Positions 17,417-26,905 are shown, counted from the stretch's first letter. The stretch is DNA of 64,000 nt from Rhizobium leguminosarum (GCF_001652265.1 NZ_LWBS01000450.1:1-64000); one strand, 5' to 3'. Notes: generated by a model not told the origin, from the sequence alone. A program made the numbers and translations.

Positions 17417-18463
17417 GTGAACACCAGAGTTGGAACGATAGGCAATGCATCGCCGCTGGTGGCAGGTGCGCACCCAATGATCGACCCCTTCGGGCGGGCG
17501 GTCACCTATCTCCGTGTCTCCGTCACCGACCGCTGCGATTTCCGCTGCACCTATTGCATGGCGGAAAACATGACCTTCCTGCCAAAGAAGGATCTCTTGA
17601 CGCTGGAAGAGCTCGACCGGCTCTGTTCCGCCTTCATCGCCAAGGGTGTCAGCAAGATCAGGCTGACCGGCGGCGAGCCCTTGGTGCGCAAGAACATCAT
17701 GTATCTGGTTCGCCAGCTCGGCCAGAAGATCGGCTCCGGCCTCGACGAGTTGACGCTGACGACCAACGGTTCGCAGCTTTCCCGCTACGCCGAGGAGCTC
17801 TACGATTGCGGCGTGCGCCGCATCAACGTTTCGCTGGATACGCTCGATCCCGACAAGTTCCGCAAGATCACCCGCTGGGGCGATTTCGCCAAGGTCATGG
17901 AAGGCATCGACGCCGCGCAGAAGGCAGGGTTGAAGATCAAGCTCAACGCCGTGGCGCTGAAGGATTTCAACGATGCCGAGATGCCGGAGCTGCTGCGCTT
18001 CGCCCATGGCCGCGGCATGGATCTCACCGTCATCGAAACCATGCCGATGGGCGAGATCGAAGAAGACCGCACCGACCAGTATCTGCCGCTTTCAAAGCTG
18101 CGTGCCGATCTCGAGGACCAATTCACGCTTGCGGACATCGATTACCAGACCGGCGGCCCGGCGCGTTACGTCAGGGTCGAAGAAACCGGCGGCCGCCTTG
18201 GCTTCATCACCCCGATGACCCATAATTTCTGCGAAAGCTGCAACCGCGTGCGCCTCACCTGCACCGGCACGCTCTACATGTGCCTCGGCCAGAACGATGC
18301 CGCCGATCTCCGCGCCGCACTCCGCGCCACCGAAGACGACGCCCTCCTCCACGCCGCCATCGACGAGGCCATCACCCGCAAACCCAAAGGCCACGACTTC
18401 ATCATCGACCGCACGCATAACAGGCCGGCGGTGGCGCGGCATATGAGTGTCACCGGAGGGTGA
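17417..18463 (+). CDS. moaA: GTP 3',8-cyclase (molybdenum cofactor biosynthesis protein A)
   Basis: Radical-SAM enzyme for the first step of molybdopterin synthesis (GTP to 3',8-cH2GTP, used by MoaC). The 348-residue protein has CDFRCTYC binding the SAM [4Fe-4S] cluster. The second cluster is bound by the C-terminal [18 protein letters not shown]. The C-terminal Gly-Gly needed for activity is present (MSVTGG). The start chosen is GTG at 17417 with GGAG upstream; an ATG at 17345 in the same frame would add 24 atypical residues. mobA/mobB lie 18 kb downstream. Confidence 0.95.
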   Translation: MNTRVGTIGNASPLVAGAHPMIDPFGRAVTYLRVSVTDRCDFRCTYCMAENMTFLPKKDLLTLEELDRLCSAFIAKGVSKIRLTGGEPLVRKNIMYLVRQLGQKIGSGLDELTLTTNGSQLSRYAEELYDCGVRRINVSLDTLDPDKFRKITRWGDFAKVMEGIDAAQKAGLKIKLNAVALKDFNDAEMPELLRFAHGRGMDLTVIETMPMGEIEEDRTDQYLPLSKLRADLEDQFTLADIDYQTGGPARYVRVEETGGRLGFITPMTHNFCESCNRVRLTCTGTLYMCLGQNDAADLRAALRATEDDALLHAAIDEAITRKPKGHDFIIDRTHNRPAVARHMSVTGG

Positions 18464-18469
18464 TACTTG

Positions 18470-18639
18470 CTCCCTCTTCTCCCCAGCGGGGAGAAGGTGG
18501 CCCGAAGGGTCGGATGAGGGGGCCACACGGCACCGCCATTCATTGCCCTTCGCTTACGCTCAGCGCATTCGCTCCTGACGTCGCTCACCCCCTCATCTGC
18601 CCTGACGGGCATCTTCTCCCCGCTGGGGAGAAGATGGAG
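18470..18639. repeat. Complete rhizobial palindromic repeat
   Basis: Bounded by CTTCTCCCCAGCGGGGAGAAG at the left and TTCTCCCCGCTGGGGAGAAG at the right, with the internal CCCGAAGGGTCGGATGAGGG and CCCTCATCTGCCCTGACGGG blocks. It occupies the whole gap between convergent moaA and the methyltransferase gene. It served as the reference for the IS110 insertion boundaries. Confidence 0.82.
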
Positions 18640-18649
18640 CCAGTCCCCA

Positions 18650-19444
18650 TCACCCAGGTTTGCGCGCGCAAATCGCAAACCGGTCTTGCACCATGCGCTC
18701 CAGCCCACGCAGGAACGGCATCTTGCGCGCCTGCGCCCAATGGATGTCGGCGAGTTTGCGGTCGATGACGATATCCATAAAACCGGCTTGGCGCAGAAGA
18801 TCGACGACTGCTTCGGCCGGCATCTGGCTGGAGAAATGCACGCGTGAGCGGATCTTCTGGTGCCGCGCCATCATCTCCGGCGACATGTGGCTCGCCGGCG
18901 GTTTTCCAGTCACCTTCGTCCAGAGCTTCTGCAGGCCCTTGACCCAGGTTTCCTTACCCATATTGCCGTCGAGGATCAGCACCTTGCCGCCGGGCTTCAA
19001 TACCGAGAACCATTCCTTAAACGCCGAAGCCGGGTCCACAAGTGTCCAGACGAGATGGCGGTTGGTGATGACGTCGTAGCTGTCCTTGGGCTCCATGGTG
19101 TTTTCGGCGTCGCCGGACACGAAGCGGATATCGGTGCCGCGCTTCTTCGCCTTGGCGCGTGCCTGCGCCAGCATCGCATCCGACCAGTCGAGGCCGGTGA
19201 CCGCAAAGCCGGCAGCATGCATCAGATGCGAGATGACGGCGGTGCCGCAGGCGAGATCGAGGGCCGCGCGCCCCTGGCCCTCGCCCAGATGTTTTCTGAT
19301 CAGCCGCTGCCAGCCTTTCCGCTCCGCTTCCGAAAAGATTTCATGGCCGACGCTCTGGTCGAAGGTCGCCGCCCGTTCCGACCAGAAGTCGCGGATTTCG
19401 TCGCGGATCGAGTAGTTCGTTTTCATGGAATTCATCTGAGGCAT
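18650..19444 (-). CDS. Class I SAM-dependent methyltransferase
   Basis: 264-residue Rossmann-fold methyltransferase. Motif I is LDLACGTAVISHLM (about residue 62), followed by GLDWSDAML, the DAENTMEP region and a post-motif LKPGGKVLILDGN. The start at 19444 could also be the ATG of MKTNYSIRDE, six codons inside. It is divergent from the iron-chelate ABC importer across a 106-base region with an iron-responsive box. A role in modifying or releasing a metallophore is therefore plausible but unproven. Confidence 0.82.
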   Translation of the reverse strand: MPQMNSMKTNYSIRDEIRDFWSERAATFDQSVGHEIFSEAERKGWQRLIRKHLGEGQGRAALDLACGTAVISHLMHAAGFAVTGLDWSDAMLAQARAKAKKRGTDIRFVSGDAENTMEPKDSYDVITNRHLVWTLVDPASAFKEWFSVLKPGGKVLILDGNMGKETWVKGLQKLWTKVTGKPPASHMSPEMMARHQKIRSRVHFSSQMPAEAVVDLLRQAGFMDIVIDRKLADIHWAQARKMPFLRGLERMVQDRFAICARKPG

Positions 19445-19487
19445 CCCGGCTTTGGATCACTTTGGAAAGGCTCTAAAACATAAAACT

Positions 19488-19502
19488 TGATTCACAAAGT
19501 CA
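19488..19502. promoter_or_regulatory. Putative iron-responsive operator (IRO, TGA-N9-TCA)
   Basis: TGA-TTCACAAAG-TCA lies 49 bases before the binding-protein start, between the divergent methyltransferase and importer genes. TGA-N9-TCA is the core of the IRO element bound by RirA in Rhizobium and relatives. The motif is short and could occur by chance; its place before an iron-type importer raises the likelihood. Confidence 0.5.
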
Positions 19503-19550
19503 TATTTCATATGGCTGCGGACATTATTCAGACACCGGGGGAATTTCCAG

Positions 19551-20687
19551 ATGAATTTCGTGAAAATACTCGCAGTCTCCGCGGCTGCGATTGCCGGCCT
19601 GATGCCACTTTCGGCGTGGGCGCAATCCTTCACCGTCAAGGATGTCGCGGGCCGCGAAGTGACCTTCGACAAGCCGGTCGAGCGTGTGATCCTTGGGGAA
19701 GGTCGCATGCTCTATGCCGTAGCACCCATTGAGAAGGAAGATCCCTTCGCCAAGATCGTCGGGTGGCGCAACGATCTCTGGACCACCGACAAGGACGGCT
19801 TCAAAGCCTATGTCGAGAAGTTTCCGAAGGGCAAGGACCTGCCCTTCCTCGGTAACCTCACAGATGGCACGCTGCAGACCGAATCAGTCGTCAAGCTTCA
19901 TCCCGATGTGCTGCTGCTGCCGATCGGCAACAAGGCGGCCGCTGACGAGGTGAAGCTCGAAGACATGCTGAACGGCATCGGCGTGAAGATCGTCTATATC
20001 GATTTCCGCGAGCATATCCTCGCCAACACTGAGCCGAGCCTGAAGATCCTCGGCCGGATCTTCGGCCATGAGGACCGCGCCGAAGCAGTCGTCAGCTTCT
20101 GGAAAGAGCAGATGGCGCGTGTCACCGACAGACTGAAGGCGGCCAATCCGCCGAAGCCGAATGTGTTCATGTACCGCGCCGCAGGCCTGGTGGAGTGCTG
20201 CGGCACCTTCGGCCCCGACAATTTCGGCCTGATGGTCGATTGGGCCGGCGGCCACAATCTCGGCTCCGATTTCCTGCCGGGCTATACCGGCTCGATCAAT
20301 GCCGAGCAGGTTGTCACCTCCAATCCCGATGTCATCGTTGTCACCGGCTCCAACTGGAGCGAGAGCAAGAACGCCAAGGACTTTGTGAATGTCGGCCCGA
20401 ATGCCGCCGTCACCTTTGACGACAGCCGCAAGTCGCTGAACACGCTGATGGAAAACCCTGCTTTCACCGGCTCCAGGGCGGTTGCCGGCGGCAATGTCCA
20501 TGCGATCTGGCACCAGTTCTATACCAGCCCTTACCAGTTCGTCGCCGTCCAGCAACTGGCCAAGTGGTTCCATCCGAACCTCTTTGCCGATCTCGATCCG
20601 GACGCCACCTTCAAGGAATTCCACGAAAAATTCCTGCCGGTCGCCTACCAGCCGGGTTACTGGGTCGACGCCAAGGCGGGTCAGTAA
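19551..20687 (+). CDS. Iron-chelate ABC transporter substrate-binding protein
   Basis: 378-residue periplasmic protein with signal peptide (KILAVSAAAIAGLMPLSAWAQ). The class III (TroA/BtuF-like) fold is shown by FTVKDVAGREVTFDKPVERVI at the N-terminus, LKLHPDVLLL-like SVVKLHPDVLLLPIG, and DVIVVTGSNW in the C-lobe. It binds a ferric siderophore, haem or cobalamin-type ligand; the permease type favours iron chelates. First gene of a three-gene operon with permease and ATPase, preceded by a TGA-N9-TCA box. Confidence 0.88.
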   Translation: MNFVKILAVSAAAIAGLMPLSAWAQSFTVKDVAGREVTFDKPVERVILGEGRMLYAVAPIEKEDPFAKIVGWRNDLWTTDKDGFKAYVEKFPKGKDLPFLGNLTDGTLQTESVVKLHPDVLLLPIGNKAAADEVKLEDMLNGIGVKIVYIDFREHILANTEPSLKILGRIFGHEDRAEAVVSFWKEQMARVTDRLKAANPPKPNVFMYRAAGLVECCGTFGPDNFGLMVDWAGGHNLGSDFLPGYTGSINAEQVVTSNPDVIVVTGSNWSESKNAKDFVNVGPNAAVTFDDSRKSLNTLMENPAFTGSRAVAGGNVHAIWHQFYTSPYQFVAVQQLAKWFHPNLFADLDPDATFKEFHEKFLPVAYQPGYWVDAKAGQ

Positions 20688-20693
20688 TCCGAA

Positions 20694-21764
20694 ATGGCCG
20701 AGATCGCCGCGATATCGATTGATGCCGAAGCCGGGCGGGAGCGCTACCGCGCCCTCGCCCGGCGCAAGCTGCTGATCCTTGCCGCCATGACGGCAGCGCT
20801 CTGCCTGTCCTTTGCCGTCGATCTCGCCTGGGGGCCGGCCCGCTACGGCCTCGGTGAGGTCGTCGCAGCCCTTCTCGACCCCTCCTCCGTATCCGATCAG
20901 GTGCGGGCCGTCGTTTGGGACATCCGCATGCCGGTTGCCGTAATGGCGATCGTCGTCGGCGCATCGCTCTCCGTCGCCGGCGCGCAGATGCAGACGATCC
21001 TCGCCAATCCGCTCGCCAGCCCCTTCACGCTCGGCATCTCGGCGGCGGCAAGCTTTGGCGCGGCACTGGCGATCGTCACCAGCGTTCCGCTTCTGCCTGT
21101 CGCGGCCGGCCTGCTCGTGCCGGTCAATGCCTTCATCATGGCGTTGATCGCCACGCTCTTCATCCATTTCGTCTCGCAGGCCCGCGGCGTCTCGGTGCAG
21201 ACGGTGGTGCTGCTCGGCATCGCGCTGGTCTTCACCTTCAATGCGGCTCTCGCCTTCCTGCAATATCTCGCTTCCGAACAGGCGCTGTCGGCCGTCGTCT
21301 TCTGGACGATGGGCAGCCTCACCAAGGCCACATGGCCGAAGATCTGGGTAGCGCTCGCCGTGCTGCTGGCAGCGCTTCCCCACTTTGCCCGAAATGCCTG
21401 GGCGCTGACGGCCATCCGCCTCGGCGAGGACAAGGCCGCAAGCTTCGGCGTCAATGTCCGTCGCATCCGGCTCGAAACCATGCTTGTTGTCTCGCTGCTC
21501 GCCGCAGTGCCGGTCAGCTTCGTCGGTACGATCGGTTTCGTCGGCCTCGTCGGGCCGCATATCGCACGCATGATCCTCGGCGAGGATCAGCGCTTCTTCC
21601 TGCCGGGCTCGATCCTGTCGGGCGCCCTGCTCCTGTCGCTGACCTCGATCGTCTCGAAGTCGATCATCCCCGGTGTCGTCTTCCCGATCGGCATCATCAC
21701 CGCGCTGGTCGGCGTGCCCTTTTTCTTCTCACTCATCCTCTCGAACAGGAGCCGGTCGTGGTAG
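20694..21764 (+). CDS. Iron-chelate ABC transporter permease (FecCD/BtuC family)
   Basis: 356-residue inner-membrane protein with about ten spans. FecCD hallmarks are WDIRMPVAVMAIVVGASLSVAGAQMQTILANPLASPFTLGIS, the cytoplasmic coupling region GEDKAASFGVNVRRIRL and FVGLVGPHIARMILGEDQRFFLPGS. It forms the channel of the importer and is expected to be a homodimer since only one permease gene is present. It starts six bases after the binding-protein gene and overlaps the ATPase gene by seven bases. Confidence 0.92.
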   Translation: MAEIAAISIDAEAGRERYRALARRKLLILAAMTAALCLSFAVDLAWGPARYGLGEVVAALLDPSSVSDQVRAVVWDIRMPVAVMAIVVGASLSVAGAQMQTILANPLASPFTLGISAAASFGAALAIVTSVPLLPVAAGLLVPVNAFIMALIATLFIHFVSQARGVSVQTVVLLGIALVFTFNAALAFLQYLASEQALSAVVFWTMGSLTKATWPKIWVALAVLLAALPHFARNAWALTAIRLGEDKAASFGVNVRRIRLETMLVVSLLAAVPVSFVGTIGFVGLVGPHIARMILGEDQRFFLPGSILSGALLLSLTSIVSKSIIPGVVFPIGIITALVGVPFFFSLILSNRSRSW

Positions 21765-22510
21765 CGCTTCAGTTGCAATCGGTCGGCGCCTATCACGGCC
21801 GCAAGCTCTTCATCGAAGACGTGACGACACCGGTGATGAAATCAGGCGAGGTCATCGCGGTGATCGGCCCGAACGCCGCCGGCAAGTCGACGCTCTTCAA
21901 GCGCATCACCGGTCTGCTCAAAGGGCCGGGCCACGTCGTCGTCGAAGGCTCGAAAACGAAAAACGCCATCAGCTACATGCCGCAGGATACCTCGGCCAAC
22001 GCGGTGCTGACGGTCTATGAATCCATCCTGCTCGCCCGCAAGCAGGGCCAGTCCTGGGCCGTCAGCGACAGCGACCTGCGCTTCATCGACGAGGTCATGA
22101 AGGCGCTTGATATCACCGCCATCGCCTTCCGCGATCTCGGCGCGCTCTCCGGCGGCCAGCGCCAGCTCGTCTCGATCGCTCAGGCCCTGGTGCGCGAACC
22201 TGAGATCATGCTGATGGACGAGCCGACCAGCGCGCTCGACCTCCACCGCCAGGTCGAGGTTCTCGACTTCATGCGCCGCCAGGCCCGCACCAAGGGCATG
22301 ATCGTGCTGATCGCCATCCACGATCTTAACCAGGCGCTGCGATTTGCCGACAAGGTTCTCGTCATCGCCAACGGCCGCATGCACGCCTGCGGCACCCCGA
22401 GCGATGTCGTCACCACAGAGATGCTGCGGGAGATCTACCGGGTCGAGGCGCGAGTGGAAAAATGCTCGCTGGAGCATGACCATGTGATTGTGGATGGGAC
22501 GGCGCATTGA
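21758..22510 (+). CDS. Iron-chelate ABC transporter ATP-binding protein
   Basis: 250-residue ATPase of the FepC/BtuD type. Walker A is GPNAAGKST, the signature LSGGQRQLVSIAQAL, Walker B LMDEPTSALD and the H-loop IHDLNQAL. The start is GTG at 21758 overlapping the permease stop, with CAGGA upstream; the frame is open far upstream but that part lies inside the permease gene. It ends 21 bases from the convergent SorC regulator gene. Confidence 0.92.
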   Translation: MVALQLQSVGAYHGRKLFIEDVTTPVMKSGEVIAVIGPNAAGKSTLFKRITGLLKGPGHVVVEGSKTKNAISYMPQDTSANAVLTVYESILLARKQGQSWAVSDSDLRFIDEVMKALDITAIAFRDLGALSGGQRQLVSIAQALVREPEIMLMDEPTSALDLHRQVEVLDFMRRQARTKGMIVLIAIHDLNQALRFADKVLVIANGRMHACGTPSDVVTTEMLREIYRVEARVEKCSLEHDHVIVDGTAH

Positions 22511-22531
22511 GGCTGGCAACAGTCTGCTTCG

Positions 22532-23482
22532 TCAGTTGATCAATCGCTGCGCGGTAAACTTGTCGGTAACAAGCATGTCGATGACCCCCACGCGGAGCGC
22601 GCCTGCAATCGCGTCAGTCTTTTTGGATCCGCCGGCAAGAGCAATGACCCGGTCCACTCGTTCGAGATCCTCAAGTGGAAGGCCGATAACCCGGTCGTCC
22701 AGAGGTGTCTTGACCGGCTTGCCGTTCTTGTCGAAGAAGCGAAGAGAAATATCGCCGACGGCTCCCGCTTCGGCGAGATCAGACAGTTCACGAGACGAAA
22801 AGATGTTGCCGGACCGTGCGAGAAGTTCGGAGGGTTCGACTGCTCCGATTCCGACAATCGCAAGCGTTATGCTGCCGAACAGGTCTATCGTCTCGCGAAC
22901 GAACGGGTCGGCCTGCATCAGAAGCTTTGCCTCTCTGGACGACGTAACGCCCTGCACGGCGAGCAGTTTCGGCTCGGCGCCAGTCAGCCGTGCAAGCCGC
23001 GTGGTAAGCTGCGTCGCATGCGTCTGCACTGAAGGATCCCCCATGCCTCCAAGGGTCTGGACGACGTATTTCGCCTGAGCGCTCTTCTGAGGATGAATAT
23101 TCTCGACCATCTTGAAAATGGTCTGGCTCCAACTCGAAACGCCGATGATCTCCCCTGGCGCAAGCGTCACCTCCAAGAGATGAGCCGCTGCCTCTCCGAT
23201 ACGGGCCATGATCGCTCCGTCCCGATCTTCCGTGCACTCAACGACGATCGCCTCCGGCAGATCGTATTTCTCGCGAAGCGCGCCCTCGAGCTCGCTGTAG
23301 GTGCCGGCGGGAGGGATCACGCTCGTTCGCACGATATCTTCAGCCTCGGCGCGCTTGAGCATGCGCGACACCGTCGCCTGCGACAGGCGAAGGTGCTGTG
23401 CGATCTCCGCCTGTCGCCGTCCCTCCATATGGTACATCTGGGCGACCCTTGAAATCAGGCGGAGTTCGTTAAGGCGAGTCAT
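22532..23482 (-). CDS. SorC/DeoR-type sugar-binding transcriptional regulator
   Basis: 316-residue regulator. The N-terminal HTH is VAQMYHMEGRRQAEIAQHLRLSQATVSRMLKRAEAEDIVR. The rest is the SorC sugar-phosphate-binding domain (about 60-315) with GSSKKTDAIAGALRVGVIDMLVTD at the end. It is the last gene of the minus-strand operon transketolase subunits-kinase-regulator. It probably senses a phosphorylated intermediate of that pathway and controls the divergent promoter region at 26863-27072. Confidence 0.9.
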   Translation of the reverse strand: MTRLNELRLISRVAQMYHMEGRRQAEIAQHLRLSQATVSRMLKRAEAEDIVRTSVIPPAGTYSELEGALREKYDLPEAIVVECTEDRDGAIMARIGEAAAHLLEVTLAPGEIIGVSSWSQTIFKMVENIHPQKSAQAKYVVQTLGGMGDPSVQTHATQLTTRLARLTGAEPKLLAVQGVTSSREAKLLMQADPFVRETIDLFGSITLAIVGIGAVEPSELLARSGNIFSSRELSDLAEAGAVGDISLRFFDKNGKPVKTPLDDRVIGLPLEDLERVDRVIALAGGSKKTDAIAGALRVGVIDMLVTDKFTAQRLIN

Positions 23483-23503
23483 CGCTAATCCCAGAGTGAA
23501 TTT

Positions 23504-24970
23504 TTATTCACCTTTAGCCTTTGTTTCGCGGGCCGTCGAGCGGGCAAGCGCATCATCCCAGGTATCGAGAAGCACTGCGCGATCCACGGGTTGCGGCTCA
23601 ATGATTTGCGTGTTTCGCGGCAACTCCGAGATAATCTGGAGATCGCTCCAAAAGCCGAGTGAAAGCCCCGCCAGATAAGCAGCCCCCAATGCCGACGCCT
23701 CGGGTGCTTCGCATTGGATTACCGGATGTTCGATGAGGTTCGAGACACACTGCATCAGAAAGCGGTTCTGGCTCGGTCCACCATCCACATAGAGCGCGCC
23801 AAGCTGGCCGCCGCTCTGTTCCCGCATGGCCGCTATCACGTCATGCACCTGAAAAGCGATGGAGTCGGTGACCGACCGAGCCATTTGCGCACGTGTCGTA
23901 TTGAAGTTGATCTGGGAGAACAGGGCACGGGCGTCGGCATTCCAGTAAGGTGCGCCCAGTCCCACGAATGCCGGCACGAAGCCAGGTCCGCCCGGCTCAG
24001 CGCTCGCCGCAAGTTCGACAAGGGCCGCTACATCCGCCAGGCCGAGAATCTCCGCCATCCAGGGAAGACTGGCGGCGCAAACGAGAATATTGCCTTCGAA
24101 AGCGAAAGTCGGCTTTCCCTCGATACGCCATGCGACGGTGGTTGTGACGCCGTTACGTGGAGGAATGAATCGCGGCAGCGTCGTCATTACCGAAGAGCCG
24201 GTTCCAAAGGTCACCTTCCCGTCGCCCGGCTTGAATGCTCCATGACCGAACAGGGCTGCGTGGCTGTCTCCGATCGCAGCCATTATCGGAGTGCCATCCG
24301 GCACCCCTGGCAATCCTTGCGTTCGGCCGAAATCGGCCGAACTGTCGAGTACCTTGGGCAGGAGCGCGATATCGACGCCGAAGATCTCGCCAAGTTCATC
24401 GCTCCATCTCTGCTCCCGGAGATCGAACAATTGGCTCCTGGCGGCATTCGAAGCGTCGCAAACATGCCGACGCCCGCCGGTCAAGCAGTGGACGAGCCAA
24501 CTGTCGACCGTTCCCAGCCGCACCGATCGCCCGGCCGGAATACGGTCGAGCAGCCATCGGAATTTCGAACCCGGAAACATCGGATCCAATGGCAGGCCTG
24601 TGAGCGCCTGCACACGGTCAAGGTGGCCTTCGGCAATGAGACGCTCGCAATCCTGTGCCGTACGACGGCACTGCCAGCTTACCACCGGTCCAAGCGCGTC
24701 TCCCGTTTCGGCGTCCCAGGCAGTGGCAGATTCGCGCTGGTTGGAAATGGCCACCGCCTCGATAGCCACATCGGGGCCAGCCTTCAGGCAGGCGTCGATC
24801 GCTTCGCAGACCGATGCGTAGAGCCTATTTGGGTCTTGCTCGACCCAACCCGGCTTCGGATAGGAAATGCCGACAGGAGCCGAACCTCTGCCGACGATTT
24901 CTCCCCTTTCGGAAACCAGAACCGCCTTTGAATTGGTCGTGCCCTGGTCGATTGCCAGAATTGCCCGCAT
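23504..24970 (-). CDS. FGGY-family carbohydrate kinase
   Basis: 488-residue sugar/polyol kinase most like glycerol kinase-type FGGY enzymes. The N-terminal phosphate loop is LAIDQGTTNSKAVL, with SNQRESATAWD and, in the second domain, the catalytic Asp in AAIGDSHAALFGHG and FGTGSSVM; YVDGGPSQNRFLMQ is near the C-terminus. The substrate is not evident: candidates are a ketose such as xylulose or apulose, or a tetrulose. It lies between transketolase subunits and the SorC regulator and should feed a ketose phosphate to the transketolase. Confidence 0.9.
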   Translation of the reverse strand: MRAILAIDQGTTNSKAVLVSERGEIVGRGSAPVGISYPKPGWVEQDPNRLYASVCEAIDACLKAGPDVAIEAVAISNQRESATAWDAETGDALGPVVSWQCRRTAQDCERLIAEGHLDRVQALTGLPLDPMFPGSKFRWLLDRIPAGRSVRLGTVDSWLVHCLTGGRRHVCDASNAARSQLFDLREQRWSDELGEIFGVDIALLPKVLDSSADFGRTQGLPGVPDGTPIMAAIGDSHAALFGHGAFKPGDGKVTFGTGSSVMTTLPRFIPPRNGVTTTVAWRIEGKPTFAFEGNILVCAASLPWMAEILGLADVAALVELAASAEPGGPGFVPAFVGLGAPYWNADARALFSQINFNTTRAQMARSVTDSIAFQVHDVIAAMREQSGGQLGALYVDGGPSQNRFLMQCVSNLIEHPVIQCEAPEASALGAAYLAGLSLGFWSDLQIISELPRNTQIIEPQPVDRAVLLDTWDDALARSTARETKAKGE

Positions 24971-25020
24971 TCTATCCTCCCCAGATCAGGTGGCGGCCGA
25001 GGCGACAAAAAGCGTCCCGG

Positions 25021-25083
25021 CTAGAGCAATTCCAGGAAAAGTGCCAAGCGGTTTTCCGTCCGGAATTGCGTAAGAACAAAAGT
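25021..25083. repeat. Dispersed rhizobial palindrome between transketolase and kinase genes
   Basis: GCAATTCC near 25026 and GGAATTGC near 25063 flank a GGAAAA...TTTTCC inner palindrome. The layout is typical of a repeat seen in many Rhizobium intergenic regions. Being inside the operon, its hairpin could process or attenuate the message. Confidence 0.55.
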
Positions 25084-25096
25084 CGCGCGATCCCAG

Positions 25097-26053
25097 TTAC
25101 TTGCGCCTGATCAGCGACTGCGCGGCGTCGGCGATTGCGGACGGCGCCATTCCGAATTCGTCGAGCAGGAACTCTGCCGAACCGGTCGGGGCGTAGACGC
25201 CGGGAACTCCAAGACGTTTCATCGGGACTGGGGCATTATCGACGACCACTTCGGCTACCGCGGAACCGAGCCCGCCAAAAATCGAATGCTCTTCGGCTGT
25301 GACGATCGCTCCGGTTTCCTTCGCCGCGGCGATAATAGCCTCCTCGTCGATCGGACGAACCGTTGCAAGGTTGAGCACCCTGGCATTGATGTCGCGGTCT
25401 GCGAGGATCTCGGCAGCCTTCAAGATGCGATGAGTCAAAGTGCCATTGGCAATAAGGGTGACGTCGGAACCCTGGCGAAGGAGGTTTGCCTTGCCGAGTT
25501 CGAACTTGTGATCCTCCGGAAGCAGATCCGGTACACCAACGCGAGACAGACGCAGGAAACAGGGCCCGTTGTAGGCCGCGGCCCACTCAACCGCAGCAGC
25601 GGTTTCGATGCGGTCACAAGGCGCAATGACCGGAAGATTTGGCAGAACCCGCAGCCAGGCGAAGTCTTCGATCGAGTGATGGGTCGGGCCGAGTTCGCCG
25701 TATGCCATTCCGGAAGAAATGCCGACCAGCTTGACGTTGGCATTCGAATACGAAATATCGGCCTTGATCTGCTCCAGCGACCGTCCCGTGAGAAACGGAG
25801 CAGCAGCGCACACGAACGGAAGGCGTCCGCCATTGGCGAGGCCTGCACCAACCCCCACCATGTTCTGCTCGGCGATGCCGACATTGACGAGGCGCCCTGC
25901 AAACTTCGCCTTGAAGCCGCCGAGCTTGGACGAACCGACGGAGTCGTTGCAGACGGCAACGACCGTCTCGTTTTCGGCTGCCAGCCGCTCAAGCGTAGCA
26001 GCGAATGCGTCGCGGCAATCGTAGAGCTTGGGTGGGTTTATTGGCGCGTTCAT
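25097..26053 (-). CDS. Transketolase, C-terminal subunit
   Basis: 318-residue protein carrying the pyrimidine-binding and C-terminal domains of transketolase. The catalytic glutamate region is VNVGIAEQNMVGVGAGLA and the C-terminal part VTAEEHSIFGGLGSAVAEVV. It pairs with the N-terminal subunit encoded just upstream, with TAATG stop/start overlap (1 base), implying translational coupling and a heteromeric enzyme. Split transketolases of this kind occur in sugar-specific loci such as D-apiose (apulose-4-phosphate transketolase). Confidence 0.93.
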   Translation of the reverse strand: MNAPINPPKLYDCRDAFAATLERLAAENETVVAVCNDSVGSSKLGGFKAKFAGRLVNVGIAEQNMVGVGAGLANGGRLPFVCAAAPFLTGRSLEQIKADISYSNANVKLVGISSGMAYGELGPTHHSIEDFAWLRVLPNLPVIAPCDRIETAAAVEWAAAYNGPCFLRLSRVGVPDLLPEDHKFELGKANLLRQGSDVTLIANGTLTHRILKAAEILADRDINARVLNLATVRPIDEEAIIAAAKETGAIVTAEEHSIFGGLGSAVAEVVVDNAPVPMKRLGVPGVYAPTGSAEFLLDEFGMAPSAIADAAQSLIRRK

Positions 26054-26862
26054 TACAGTGCCTCCGACAATTCTGCCAATGCAATTTCGTATTGTTCCTT
26101 ACTCGGTACCTTGTGGTGCCAGTCGACGCGGTCCTGCATGAACGATATTCCATGGCCTTTGTTGGTATGGGCGACGATGCAATGTGGTCTTGACCCCCGG
26201 TGTTCGAGCGCAGGAACGATTTCGCTCATATTGTTCCCGTTGATTTCGCTGACTTCCCAATCGAACGCTTCAAGCTTCGGACGAAGCGGGGCGAGATCGT
26301 TGGTTTCGGCCAGGGCGGCGCCCTGCTGGAACCTGTTGTGATCGATGACCAACGTCAAGTTATCGAGCTTGAACTGAGCTGCCGCCATGATCGCTTCCCA
26401 GTTTGAGCCCTCCTGCATCTCACCGTCGCCGGTGACGACATAGGTGTGATATTTCGCGCCTGAGAGCTTGGCGGCTATCGCCATTCCTACTGCGACCGGA
26501 AGACCGTGGCCGAGCGGCCCGGTATTCGTTTCGACGCCAGGAACCTTGTTGCAATTTGGATGCCCGTTCAGCCTCGAATGCGGCTGCAAGAAGGTGGAAA
26601 TCTCATCCTCCGGGATGAAGCCGCGTTTTGCGAGCGTTACATACAGCGCGCATGCCGTATGCCCCTTTGAAAGAACGAACCTGTCGCGGTCGGGATGTTT
26701 GGGCTGATCCGGCCAGACATTCAGCACACGAAAATAGAGAGCCGTCAAAATGTCGATGACCGACATCTCGCCGCCAATATGGCCGGCGCCCGCTTCAAAG
26801 ACCGCCTGGAGATCGCGCAATCGGATCTGGCGGGCGATGCGCTCAAGTTCTGTCGGATCCAT
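26053..26862 (-). CDS. Transketolase, N-terminal (thiamine diphosphate-binding) subunit
   Basis: 269-residue half of transketolase. It has the GHIGGEMS substrate loop, LSKGHTACALYVTLA, and the thiamine diphosphate motif GDGEMQEGSNWEAIMAA ending with DHNRFQQ. The start at 26862 is fixed by GGAGG five bases upstream; a longer frame to 26895 lacks this. It is the first gene of the minus-strand operon, so the transketolase is the most promoter-proximal enzyme of the locus. Confidence 0.93.
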   Translation of the reverse strand: MDPTELERIARQIRLRDLQAVFEAGAGHIGGEMSVIDILTALYFRVLNVWPDQPKHPDRDRFVLSKGHTACALYVTLAKRGFIPEDEISTFLQPHSRLNGHPNCNKVPGVETNTGPLGHGLPVAVGMAIAAKLSGAKYHTYVVTGDGEMQEGSNWEAIMAAAQFKLDNLTLVIDHNRFQQGAALAETNDLAPLRPKLEAFDWEVSEINGNNMSEIVPALEHRGSRPHCIVAHTNKGHGISFMQDRVDWHHKVPSKEQYEIALAELSEAL

Positions 26863-26873
26863 GAATTCCTCCG

Positions 26874-26905
26874 TGCATAAATATTCAATCATCAATATTT
26901 TTGCA
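26874..26905. promoter_or_regulatory. Operator-like inverted repeat upstream of the transketolase operon
   Basis: TGCATAAATATT (26874-26885) and AATATTTTTGCA (26894-26905) match as inverted repeats at 11 of 12 positions, with an 8-base spacer. It lies 11 bases upstream of the transketolase start, overlapping where its leader must be, and is a good candidate SorC-regulator site. Confidence 0.55.

Noticed and set aside
19884..21560. 558-codon minus-strand frame across the iron importer genes
   Set aside because: Asp/Arg/Gly-rich shadow of two well-supported plus-strand genes.
20915..21757. Long open frame preceding the ABC ATPase in its frame (531 residues in total)
   Set aside because: It is an out-of-phase shadow of the permease gene; the ATPase fold begins at the GTG at 21758.
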